This document shows positions 32,521-44,012 of a stretch of DNA of 64,000 nt, in pieces. Location: positions 13,392,807 to 13,456,806 of the forward strand of contig NC_079906.1 in assembly GCF_024868665.1 (NCBI RefSeq). Direction: 5' to 3'. A program made the translations under genes and the position numbers. Within the stretch, counting starts at the first letter, position 1, and the number at the start of each line of letters is the position of its first letter. Under the pieces are notes generated by a model. The model saw only the letters and a program-made list of their open reading frames with translations, was not told the origin of the DNA and searched no databases. Source of the stretch: Triplophysa rosa (lineage: Eukaryota > Chordata > Actinopteri > Cypriniformes > Nemacheilidae).

Positions 32521-35500
32521 TCAGTCACACTTTTCAAAAGGAAAGAGATGTTTTTGTTCTCCACGTTTCTCTCGTCTAGTCACACGCCTTTCAATCTTCT
32601 CTTCCTGCTCCTCTTGCCTGTTCTGTGGCCAGGAAATCGCCAGAGAAGCTGGTGCTGTCTGAGACCCGCTTTCTTCCTCCTCATCTGAGGACAGCCCTTC
32701 AGCATGGTCTTCTTTTGCTTGCTTAAGCACCGCCTTTGATGCAAGCCCCTGCTGCCCATAGCGACGCTTCAGCCTCTCCTTTATCAACAGGCCTTTGACT
32801 AGCAGGGTCCAGTTAGCAACTGCTCGTTTCTCACGTTTCTGTTAAAAGATCCAAAATGTTTCTTAAAAGGTTGGAAAAACCTACTTCTTATATTTAATAC
32901 AGTCAAAGTGCAAAATCAGTTTTAGGGAACATTCTTTTTTTCATTTAATATTAAAAATGATTATAATTGTAACACAAGGCACATTCTATTTCTATGCAAG
33001 TTCAGACAATGGTGAAGAATGAATTAGAACGGTTTTGTTTTCAAGACTGTTCTGAATGTAGTATAAAATCAAATTTACAGACCTACTTTAACTATTTTTA
33101 TTAGGAATGTATTAGACTTGTGAAAGAAGACACAAAATCAGCATGTTTATACCTCTTGTTCTTTCTTCTGCTGAATATCTTGCTCATTTTCCCAGGCTGC
33201 TTTTAAAATTTCTTGGTGTTCTTCGCAGACTACATAGCCATCAGTACTAAAACACAATCAAATGACATCAATTATACACACACACACACACACACACATA
33301 TGCATACATTTAAACATTAAAATATTTTACGAATAATAAATTACCCATCTGCGACCCTTAAAAAAACACACAAACTCACACAGCATGTGAGAATCCACAA
33401 TAGGAATCAAAGCCAGTTATTGCCGCAGCACAGTCGATGTTTAGTTTTCGAGCCACTTTGTGCAGATTTGGCAAATGCAGGTGAACACATCCCACCGGTA
33501 ACATGCTTGGCACAAACAGGTGCACATTTCCAAATTCATTACGTGGTACCTGAAACACACAAACCAGACTTTCAGTTACCTTTGGCAAAAAAACAGATTA
33601 GTAGATCTCAAACACACAAAAAACTATTACACACTCACCTTGCCATCGACGGCAACTGGAGGCTGGTACTCTTCTGTTTGCCAGAGTCCGAAAAGAGGCA
33701 GATCTTTCACGTCCTTTTGCTCTGACATCATTCTGGCTTTACGAGAACGGTTGGAAACACCAAGCACCATCTGGCAGATCGTAGACATGAACACTTACTA
33801 TAAAATGTATTCCATGACTTATTTAACCGACCACAATAGCACCGTTTCCACCTAGAGTATTACAACTACAATAATGCCATTGAAGATGTCACATTTAATA
33901 TTAATGGTGAACAACCACAGGATGCATTACCTTGTATGGTTCTTCTCCTAGTCGAACAGTTCTAGCTTCCTTAAGCCAGGTGTCTCTAGAATGCAGCGTG
34001 TGCACACAGTCTCTAAAAAACACAACAAGCAAAGAAACAATTACAAAATACACTTATATTTCCCTTTTTGTGACTGTGAAGCCAAAAGGAACATGGCTGT
34101 TATATACTGTAAAGTACAGTAGTGTAAACATTGCTGTGTAAAACTCACACAATTCTGAAGCAAGGAAGTGCGGCATTGACACAAGAACACATGGTCGACT
34201 CAATAGTATTTACCGTGAGTAAGCCGGCTCTCCTCTACAATACCCCAATATAGCTGCTGTAGGGGGATAGAGGGCCTCGTATTTCAGTAAATGCCTCTTT
34301 AGCGCGTACAGTGGATGGTTCTTGAATTCAGCTATAGATGTTGGCAGTGGCTTGTCAAATAACTTCGCCTGCATCTGTGGATGAGAAGAAGAGTTGAGTC
34401 TGGATGTATATCACATGTGATGAGATATAAACATGTTTATGTGTTCACTCAAACCTCCTGGTCTTCCTGCCTTCCCCTCACGGCATCTGGAGATTTGTAG
34501 AGCTCCACAGTCTCCTCCCACCATTCAGAGTCGATACGTCGTCGCCTTGATGATGTCAGCCATGTGGGGTCATATCTGCTGCTGAGATCTTTCAGGTATC
34601 CCTCGTCATCCACACCCACCACATAGGTTACTGGCTGTGTCGCCTGATCAGTGCACAGCAGTGGCTGACCAACCCCTTGATTCACATCGACGCACACCCA
34701 CCTTCCTGTACTTTCCAAATAAACCTCCAACCACTCGTCGGCACCTTTCCCTTCCTTTCTTGTAGATCTTCGTCTCTTCACCACCTTCTCTTCCTCCTCT
34801 TCTTCTTCGTCTCCACTTATGTCCTCCTCTTTGATCTCACTTGAACTCAGAGGTGCCCGACTCTTTTCTTTACCCTTTGACTTCATGCATAATTTCATGA
34901 CCTCAAAATCCGAGTCTCCACTATCATCCTCTTTGGTTGGTTGAAACTCCTCCCCGCTCTCATCGGCTTCCTCCTCCTCACTGCTGTCCTCTTTATAAGA
35001 CACTTTTGATGCAATGCTTCTTCTTCTGCTGTTTTTGGGTTTTTGTCCTGCCAATGCCTCTTTCTCACCTCCTTCTTTCTTTTTTCGTCTTTTTCCACCC
35101 CTTTCCTCTTTCTTAACTGCAGTGGTCTCTGCAGATGGGCGTTTGGACCCAGGGGATATTTTAGGATTTGGGGAAAGTTTCTGATTTTTGGTAGGAGGGC
35201 TTTTGGTAGGTTTGGTCTTATTCTAAAAACAAGAAAAACGGGTCATCTATCAAATGCAATAAAGCAGCTTTCAAAAGCCATAAAATAAACAATAATAAAA
35301 AAGAAACAATAAAAAGATAATAATAAACAAAGATAATCAAAAACGTGTACATCACCTTGGAGGCAGGTGGTGGCTTGAAAGACAGCGGTTGTAGTGACAG
35401 CACCAATCGGCAAAAGAGTCGCAATGACCTCAGCACCAATAATAACAGCTACAGGAAATGACATCATTCATATAGTTAAGAAATCAGAAATGAACGTAAA

Positions 35501-38500
35501 TGACCAACCATGCAAATATACTTTGTTTCTTAACCTGCCAATGGCTTAATCTACTTCCTTTAACCACTTTATCAGACGCAGTGGCGATCGGTGCCTCCTC
35601 TTCAGGGGAAGCAGGAATTCAAAATATGTGTTCAGCGCGTCATTTGTGTGGCGCGTCATGTCAAAATATGTGTTCGGCATGTCATATCATGTGTTCAGCG
35701 CATCATGTGTGTGGCGCGTCATGTCAAAATATGTGTTCGGCGCCTCATGTGAACCTATGTGCATCACGAATACGTGCTTGCTGCAGACGTGTGCGTCAGA
35801 CCTACCCCGTAGCCTCTAAGCTGTCGGTAACGCGCCGGTTTTCGTTTATACTTTTGCGTCGTTATCCGCGTCGACAGGCAATGGCCACTAGGCGTCAGTG
35901 TCCACAGGCATGTTGCTTGTGTAACCAAGACAAGAGACGAAGAAGAAGCGTTTCGTTGTGTACGCTGTTTGAGAAGCATTTAGCAGTGATAGCGGCAAGC
36001 AAACAGTCACTTTTGCAGCTTGAGTTGTTAAATACAGAAAAACACATAATTTATTTAGATAATTCATTCAGAAATGCATTAAACCCGATGCTATCGCTGA
36101 GGTTTTTTTTACCTGAAGGGAGGGGGTTCAAGCAGACCAATCACAGCGCTTGCATTCCGTGTCTCATTGGCTACGGCGTAGGGTACGCGTCTCTGCGTAG
36201 GCTACGGCGTAGGTCTGACGCAGAAGTAAAAATCGCACTTTAAGCGAGTGTCTCGCGAGTATCTTGTGAACACGAGCGTCTCTTTTATTATAAACCCCTT
36301 TGACGCGTCTTCAGCATTCACGTATTTTGACATGACGTGCCACACACAGGACGAGCTAAACACATGTTTTGCTGAACTTCGCATTACTGCTTCCCCTGAA
36401 GAGGAGTCACGGATCACCACTGATCAGACGCCTTTTCTATTTATTCAACTGGCTGTCGAACTGTAGGCCAAAGGATAGACCTATAATGCCTACAATAATC
36501 CAGGAAATTTCAAGGGTAAAGGAAAGTGAAATCTTGCTCACATAAGTCATTTCCTCATGGTCCCTTGCTGATAAACAACCTATCCGCTTCTCCAGCACTG
36601 TGCTAAGCTCCACCCCCTTTTCCTCAGGTATGGCGGGGCTTAACGTGAAAGTCATCTGAAACCTGGATATAGCCACATCACAAATATTATTAATTTACAC
36701 ACAAAATGCAATTAGAAAACTGAGAATAGATTTGGATATAAATTTTTTTTGATAAAACAGATTATTATTTAAGGGTATACACTACAGTTGAATCAGGCTT
36801 ACCATTTCAGAAGCCCTTCTAGGAAGCCCACGTTTATACGTTTGGTCTCAACTGTGGTAAAGTGGTTAGGAAGTATTGACAAGGCAATAGCCATCAGGTC
36901 TGGATCACAGCAGAGTCTGTTCCGATAAAGTCCGCTGGCCAATAAGCAAAGCAGGTGAACCTGTATGAGAAAGGAAATGAGAAACAACAAGAAATCATAG
37001 ACCAGTACAACAAACAACCCATTTTCTTTGAACAAACCAACGTAGAAAACAAGCACACCTTGTGTGTTTCCTCTAGTAGCTCCTTGTTTAACCGGTTCAT
37101 CATTCGTCGCAGGTAAGTTTCAAACTCTGTTTTCTTTTTCTCTCTAAAAACAGTTGTCATGGCGTTACTCTTTTATCTATTGCTGACCATTAGAGAATAG
37201 CTAACCAAATTATAATAATTTCCAACATATTTTTGCATTTTCATATTTTCATATCACAGATAAAAAAGTGTTCCATTAACATGTATGACAACTGCAAATT
37301 AAAGGGATTATTTATGTTCTTAAAGTCTCACACTCACCTTTTCTCTCTCTTGCGAGCCATGTCTGGAGTCTCTATCTCAATCTCCACAGGTTTGGATGGT
37401 ACTTCTAGTTCTGTTGAGTCTATCTCTGACATCTCTGAGAAACATACAATATTAAAGAATGGCTGGCAAAAAACACACCAGTGTACATTTAGAGTATTCA
37501 TGGGTTTCACGTGACGTCACACAGCGGTGCAGCCGCCACTTGTAGGACCGTACAGCAACATGCGTACATCTGTGATAACAGCAAATCTCAAAGAAATGGG
37601 TTCATGTTTTACAATATCCTCGTAGTACGGACCTGCGAGGTCCCTGTTGGAGGAAAAAACATGCCCTGCAAATCAGTGGCCACAGTTCCCCGGTTAATTT
37701 CTGAAATCTGTACCCACAAATAAATTCATGAACAGTGCACGCTTTTGATTCCTTACAATATTTCAGATCCAGTTTGTTTTGGTAGATTATGTAAAAATAC
37801 AGCATTCATTTACTTAATCAAACATTTTTAACAGACTTCAAAGTAAAATCTAATCTATTATCAACAATAATATCAAGAAAAGTAATAAATATGCTAATTA
37901 GTATTTTTGCCATAATCGCTCAGGCCTTAAAGGAAATGAATGTGTTTTTTGTATAACGTTATGTTTTTCTATTACAATATTAAAAAATAGCGAGTCTTGA
38001 GATAATAGATAGCATACTGTAGAAGGGTTTCTTTTTAATATTTAATTTCACATGGCCTTTGCTTTGTGGAGAATAACATGATTGCAATAAAGCCTAATCA
38101 ATGTTACAATAAATAGTCGAAAATCTAAAAGCCAGTGGACAGAAAACAGTTATTAAAAAGTTATGTTAAATTCAGGGATGCGCTTCAAAGTTTCTCAAAT
38201 GGACCTCAAGCACAATAACTTGTGCATGCTTTTATTGTATATTGATTATACAATTTCATGAAAATAAGGTGAAATGCCCAAACCATTAACAAATGGTTTT
38301 AATTAATAAACAGGGAATTAATAAAAACATATATTTGTTTCTTTACTTAATATTGGCATTAATAATTATAAACATAATAATAAACATTTATTTAATCTAG
38401 TTTCTATAAATTCTCATTTCTATAATCAATTTCTATTAAAATTTCAAGGTAAAAATAAAAATAGTTTTGCAAAACTGTGGGAACTTTGGGAATGGATGGT

Positions 38501-39720
38501 GAAAGCGTGAGCGCAGTTTATGTATTTGTGGTACGGATTTTAAAAAATGAATGGTATTATTTACAAAACTGAGGGCACGGATTGGAAACTCCTGGATATG
38601 GTTTATTAATCTATGGACAGAATTTGTTAAACAGAGTGAAAGAATTACAAAACTGTGGCCTCGGATCTGAAGTCCTAATAGGCTCTGTAATGCAGAGAGG
38701 CTGCGTTAGGTCCTCAAGATGGCGCCCACGCCAAAAAGGTCACGTGTCTGAAACCCATGAATATGATTATAACATGCATTCATGGGGAATCAATCCCACC
38801 CATCCGCAAGTTCAACTACAAGGTTTTAAAAACATTGATCTGCAAAAACACCATGTACCTTCCACCTCCTCCCAGTCCTCATCTTCATCACTTTCTGCCT
38901 CCTCTTCTTTCACTTGTTTTGCTGGTGATGAGGTCTCTATGAAAACAAGACTTACTTCCTCACTGTGATCACTGATTTCCTCTGGCTCACCCAGCTGAAA
39001 ATATTTACTGGTTTTCCCATCAGAGGGATTTTTACCCTTTTTGGATACAGGAGATCTGACTTTGGAGTTTTTTAAGTTTTTGGCCATGATGCCATTTTCT
39101 GAAAATAGAAAACCACGTCATGAGTGACATTATTACAATCATAATAATGACAATAATAACAAATAAGTGTAACAAATAAAATACTTTTATACCAAATGAC
39201 AACAAAACGTAGTTTTATTCCCATAGCAACCAGATCAGTCTTACAAAAACATTATTGCCTGATCGGACCTGCAGCCATGTATTTACATTATATTTCCAAT
39301 GATTTACTTTTACTATGAAATAGAGACTGACAGATTACTCCAACCCACCCCAAGGATTTACGCTGGACACGCCCACATTCATATAAGCGCATGATATTCA
39401 TCGCACTGTCAAGAAGTGAATGTGTTTTTATTTTAAGCGCACGGTTAATAACAAACTACACAAGAGAACTCAAGCGAGTTATTGCACACCTGCACACCGC
39501 AGCTGTCTGCAGCAACCGTAAGGAAAACAAAAACCGCTACACCAATTTAAAGTTTTAACTGCAAAGTAGAATTTAACACATCAGAGATGAGCAGAAAAAA
39601 TCAGGTTTCATAGAAAGTAAATAAGTTACCTTTGATTTTCTGTGTTATGGGTGCCTGCTTGTTCGTCTGCTTCGGTTTCTTTGTGTTCTTTTTTTGCACA
39701 GCATATTTTCTCTTTGCCAT
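32521..39720 (-). CDS. xpc: DNA damage sensor XPC (Rad4 family)
   Basis: Fourteen coding exons: 39630-39720, 38859-39098, 37338-37434, 37059-37143, 36803-36960, 36542-36662, 35356-35448, 34455-35222, 34214-34374, 33931-34012, 33639-33770, 33380-33549, 33153-33246, 32521-32838. They give 869 aa (human 940). XPC starts global-genome nucleotide excision repair by binding helix-distorting lesions with RAD23 and centrin partners in the nucleus. Visible parts: a basic N-terminus, DWEEVE, the split transglutaminase-like fold ([13 protein letters not shown]; later [19 protein letters not shown]), a long acidic/basic linker in the 768-base exon 8, then the beta-hairpin domains ([66 protein letters not shown]). 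A basic tail ends HLFPFEKCD. Exon 6 uses the acceptor at 36,663; the next AG downstream would create a stop. Introns 2 and 6 hold mobile elements. Confidence 0.97.
35579..36422. mobile_element. hAT-type non-autonomous transposon (xpc intron 6)
   Basis: An exact 8-bp target duplication ATCAGACG flanks the element (35,571-35,578 and 36,423-36,430). The ends begin CAGTGG on both sides, with inverted repeats sharing CTCCTCTTCAGGGGAAGCAG. An 8-bp duplication plus CAGNGG-like termini is the hAT signature. Inside, near the left end, a unit with ATATGTGTTCGGC and GGCGCGTCATGT repeats three to four times. No transposase frame is present. Confidence 0.92.
37495..38763. mobile_element. Inverted-repeat element in xpc intron 2
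   Basis: The ends form inverted repeats TATTCATGGGTTTCA, followed on both sides by CACGTGAC and then by CG-rich sequence containing GGCGCCC- or CAGCCGCC-type blocks. The AT-rich interior ends with imperfect tandem units containing ACAAAACTG and CGGAT. There is no coding capacity. Superfamily and target duplication are unresolved. Confidence 0.7.
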
Positions 39721-40594
39721 GCTGATGCTGTTCTCAGATCACAAACAGCTGCAGATCAAACGAATTCTGGTGTGTTTAGCGAAAGCAAAACTTACACTAC
39801 ACGTGAATTTGTGTAATGTAACACGGACACCCCTGTTACCCAAAACAACCACTTTCCCCTTTCATAACACTGAAAACATGCACTTGCTTGCAAAAGACAC
39901 GAGCGCAGACGTCACATCCGCATCCTACTAGCAATCCGGTTGCATTACTATCATTTAAACGCTAGAGGTCAGTGTTTCACGTGTCTATTTTCAGCTTGCA
40001 AAGCGGCGATAATCATTTGTCATCTTGATAACAGTGTCGGTGTGTATAATTTAGACTTTTCTACTAAATGAAAAATGTCCCCTATTTTTAGAAAAAATCG
40101 TTACAACCGTTAAAATATTGCTCAATACATTTTTTAAATTCTAATTTAGATGACTAGATATTGTTTAGATAAATTTGTCTACGTGTGCAGTTAGCCTCAT
40201 TATCGTAATGAAAAAAACGGAATTACTCTAATAGAGAACAAATAATGACGTGTGATTTTTAAATGTGTCCTGCATGGTGTCAAACAAAAAATTAGAAAAA
40301 AACTAACAATGACTATTCTTCAACTCTTTTATGCTATTTTATATTATAAATATTAATAACACAAAATTATATATTATTAACAGTTTGTTTTCAATTTTTG
40401 CTACGGTATATGTATATTTGTCAACTACCCATATATATATGCATACATATAGTATAACAGTAAATAAGATTGTTAACAGTAATGCAATCTCCTAATGAGA
40501 ATTACTTCTGGATCATCTGGATGCATGCCAGGAACTTGTAATTTGTAATGGTCCTGAAAAGAATCTGTTTTTCAAATTTAGGGGGAACTGCTTT
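39721..40594. other. xpc upstream region
   Basis: Contains the likely xpc promoter and 5' UTR in the first ~250 bases, then AT-rich sequence. No other gene is supported. Confidence 0.5.
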
Positions 40595-40596
40595 TA

Positions 40597-42113
40597 CAGT
40601 TTTTTTCAACTGCTTACACACAAAATGTTTACTTGTCACACAATTTCTGAAACCTGACACTCAAACACCAGAACCACACACCAAATCGGCAAAACCATAC
40701 ACTAATTCTCGACGTTTGATTCAGTTTTCAGTTTCATAAAACACTTTTTGCAAAACACAACACACAATTCTCTATGTAACACACAAAAATCTTACAGGAA
40801 GTATATTGATTTCCTTTTTCAAACACAACCAATCAAAATGCCACACTAATTCTTCAGTGCCTCACACTAACTCCTCACATGTGCAAACACACATTGCTTT
40901 ACTTAACACCAACCAATCATGACTTTAGAAGAGGCCTATAAATAGGCCAAGGGTCAAGTTATAGGTTTTGAACAATGGATGCAAACAATGTAGACAGAGT
41001 AAGGGGAGTTGGAGGGAGAGCTAGAGGACGAGGCAGAGTTCAAATTAGAGGACGAGTCGGAAGAAGAGGAGGAACAAGAAGTGTGGTCTCGAATGAGATC
41101 AGGGCTACAGTCATTGATCATGTGATAAACCACTGTTTACTGTAACAACAAGAGAGGCTGTACAGAGAGTCCAGCCCAATTTGAGTCGATTTACAATGGC
41201 AGGTATAATTTGAACCTTTAGAAATGAGAACAGGTATGTAACAATCTACTGTTATGTACACATGATCTAATGTACACAAACAGTAGGCTATAATACATAT
41301 ACAGTATTTTACAGTAGTACCCTTGCATTCATTTACTACGGTGCACTGCATTGGTCACAGTCTGGTGAGGTATCACACTGTATACAGCAGTACAGCCGAC
41401 TGTAAGAAGACATTCTGACCATATTGTATAAAATAGTATATTATGTTACAGTTTATGGCACACACTCACACTGTTCCTGAATCTTCTACAGAGTGGAAAG
41501 GCGAAGGTTTCATGTTCACTGAAGAGCAAGAGACGGCTATCGTGAATTTGGTTTTGGCCAATAATGCTTTTAGAATTCGTGAAATATACGCAACCATATG
41601 CTTACTGTAATGATGCCACAATTTTTGCGAACATAAATGCTGTGAGTCCCTCAACAATACATCGTGTCCTCCAGAATTTGTTTTTCCGTACCGTGTACAG
41701 TAATACTTTTTTCAACACCAGCACAAACATAAATAAACACAAGAAATAAAAAGTTTGGTTTCAATCTAGCTTTTGTTTTTACAGTGAATTTTAAACATCT
41801 CTCTGCCAATTTCTTTCAATCTTGTACAGAAATGTACAGAGGAGCTCATGAACGAAGAGCTTTAGGTTTTGAATAACCGTGTGTACATGATATAGGCCTA
41901 TCCCAAAATATAACATTACGGTAAAAGTGTTTGCAACAGAAGACAAATGTTTGCTTTTGAAATGTGTTTGTGATATTTTTAATGTAGTGCTTCATTTTGA
42001 AAGAGATATGAGGCATTTTGCATTTTGTGTGTGCAATTCTTGGATTTGTGTGTAAAGTTTTGAAAAAAAGAGGCAGCTTTTTGAAAATGTGTGTAAGCAG
42101 TTGAAAAAAACTG
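40597..42113 (+). mobile_element. IS630/mariner-type DNA transposon with RG-rich leader, defective
   Basis: Inverted ends CAGTTTTTTTCAACTGCTTA are flanked by TA at 40,595-40,596 and 42,114-42,115, giving 1,517 bp. Subterminal sequence is rich in ACACA-type motifs on both sides. A TATAAATAGG box at about 40,938-40,947 precedes a transposase remnant. TA duplication and element size fit the Tc1/mariner (IS630) superfamily. Interior frames are broken, so it is non-autonomous. Confidence 0.85.
40975..41145 (+). pseudogene. N-terminal remnant of the RG-rich transposase
   Basis: This short frame begins MDANNVDRVRGVGGRARGRG, continues through further RGR repeats to SVVSNEIRATVIDHVIN, and then meets a stop after 56 codons. 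The Arg-Gly-rich leader followed by a helix-turn-helix-like stretch suits the DNA-binding N-terminus of an IS630-type transposase. Homologous DNA continues in other frames (for example QPNLSRFTMA), so the gene is broken by frameshifts and deletions. Confidence 0.7.
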
Positions 42114-42359
42114 TAACACATCTAACCATTGTTTAAGACACCATTTTAAGTAAGGAATCAGAGGCATTAACTTTCGAATAATTGAATGGACCGGAGTCAA
42201 TTATTCCGCTTATACCACCGTTACCACACCACAGGACATTGTTCAAATGTTTAAATTCAATGTTTGTCAATGTTGTTGATGATAGGACTACTTTCTTGCG
42301 CATCTCATTTCAAGCGTCCGTTAGAGAGAACGGACTCGGAAGCTTGAGCCCTGTGATGT

Positions 42360-42630
42360 GTGGACTTGGTTTGTTAGTGGGGACCTAAACCTGAATGCAC
42401 CAACTCATGCAAGCATGGGGACTCGTGTCACTGTGGGGACCAAAATTGAGGCCCCCACGGGCACAAAAGCTTATAAATTGTACAGAACGATCATTTTTGA
42501 AAATCTAAAAATGCAAAAAGTTTTCTATGATCTTTAGGTTTAGGGGTTGGGTTAGGGGATAGAATACACAGTTTGTACAGTATAAAAAACATTACGCCTA
42601 TGGACTGTCCACACGGGGATAGTAAACCAG

Positions 42631-42699
<69 letters not shown>

Positions 42700-42725
42700 T
42701 GTGTGTGTGTGTGTGTGTGCGCACC
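42360..42725. repeat. GGTTAGGG-type dispersed repeat with (TG)n/(CGTG)n tail
   Basis: A unit with TGGGGACC blocks and TTTAGGGGTTGGGTTAGGGG leads to ACATTACGCCTATGGAC and runs into a microsatellite at 42,634-42,720. The microsatellite is TG repeats, then about nine CGTG units, then more TG. The same layout of repeat body plus TG tail is common in cyprinid genomes. Confidence 0.75.
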
Positions 42726-43130
42726 TGCGTGTTTGCAGTAACGTGACAGAAAAGCCAGTGATAATAAATTATTTATTCCTCGTATTGTTTCTATCTTCAG
42801 CAGTACAAAAAATCACTCAAACTTTTTAAAGAGTAGGTCTATCAAAATATATTTGTTATCAGTTATAAGCAGCTTGCAGAGGAAAACGAACCAGTAGGCT
42901 ATCAGTGTTTATTAATGCATTTTGTTTTTCTAATTAGTTATTTTATTTATTCGATTTCAGTATATGTATTTCTTGTTTTTGAAATGCTTTGTTTATTGAA
43001 ACGAAACTGCACACGTTTCAGTTAACAGTAAAGTTTGACATTATAAACGACAGATCAAGAGCAGGGACAGGTGCTTTGTGCGGTGATTGCCACACTATAA
43101 CCTTTCTATTGTTTAAACTTGGCGAAGTGA

Positions 43131-43290
43131 TATTTACATTTACATTTATGCATTTGGCAGATGCTTTTATCCAAAGCGACTTACATTGCTTTATCCTATA
43201 CATTTATACATAGGCATGTGCAATCCCTGGGATCGAACCCACAACCTTGCGTTGTTAACGCAATGCTCTTACCACTGAGCTACAAGAAAG
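43131..43290 (-). repeat. tRNA-derived SINE
   Basis: The minus strand starts with a tRNA-like head: GTAGCTCAGTGGTAAGAGC (A box), an anticodon stem with loop TTAACAA, and GGTTCGATCC-like B box GGGTTCGATCCCAGG. It then carries the tail AAGTCGCTTTGGATAAAAGC and GCATAAATGTAAATG. The anticodon-loop reading (AAC) hints at a valine tRNA ancestor. A second copy at 48,765-48,885 shares the tail. Confidence 0.87.
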
Positions 43291-44012
43291 CTATGTGATA
43301 TGGTGATATGGAACTGTTATGCGGTCAGCAAACCTGGAACACCTTCCTAGATGTGCATTTACTGAAAGTTAATGCATACCCATAGAACGTTTGTCAACCA
43401 AACAGATTGAAGCGTTCAACAGCCCCGTGGTATAATACGTTTTAACCTACACCTATACCAAAACCATGGTGTATTTAAACATTAAGAAATGGACACACAT
43501 CAATAGCCGTACAGTCATTTTATTATTATTTTAAAGTTTTCATTTAGTTTGTGAAGGTTCATGCTGTAATGAACACTGCAAGGGCGAAGTGTGGATCACA
43601 CAGCTGATCAGTGTGGTGTTTTATACATACAGCTGTCAGACAGAATATCAGAACAAATTTCCTGCTAATTGTATATATTATGACTCCCGGAAAGTTTGTT
43701 TAATTTCTTTGCATTTTGTACTGGAAGCTAACCTCATTCAGTCAAATTCATTAACATTTGCGGCTGACTTTGTGTGTGTGTGTGTGTGTGTACCTGGTGG
43801 TGCTGATGCAAATGAACAGCTGTCTTAGCGTCCCTTGGCAGCAGATGTCCAGCCAGAGTTTTTGTTTGTGTGTGAGACTTCAGAGAGCCGTCTGTGCACT
43901 TGATTGGCAGAGCAGAATCAAATATTCTCCCTGCAGTGAGTCACTCAATGGGTATCTGTCCAGGACTGATGCCAGGACAGGTGTGTGTGTCATATGATTG
44001 GCAGGTAAAAAG
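43291..44012. other. Region without a recognised gene
   Basis: No coding exon is supported. A short (TG)n run lies at about 43,771-43,791. The TG-rich open frames across it are artefacts of the repeat. Confidence 0.5.

Noticed and set aside
35500..36243. A 247-codon plus-strand frame in xpc intron 6
   Set aside because: It crosses the hAT boundary and its repeated Cys/Met/Ser stretches come from the element's tandem units.
38913..38942. Possible tiny intron in xpc exon 2 (GTAAGT followed about 19 bases later by ATAG)
   Set aside because: Far below any workable intron length; the frame stays open through it.
43131..43290. Possible functional tRNA gene on the minus strand
   Set aside because: The A- and B-box-like parts are linked to a SINE tail and the acceptor stem is not complementary, so it is a tRNA-derived SINE.
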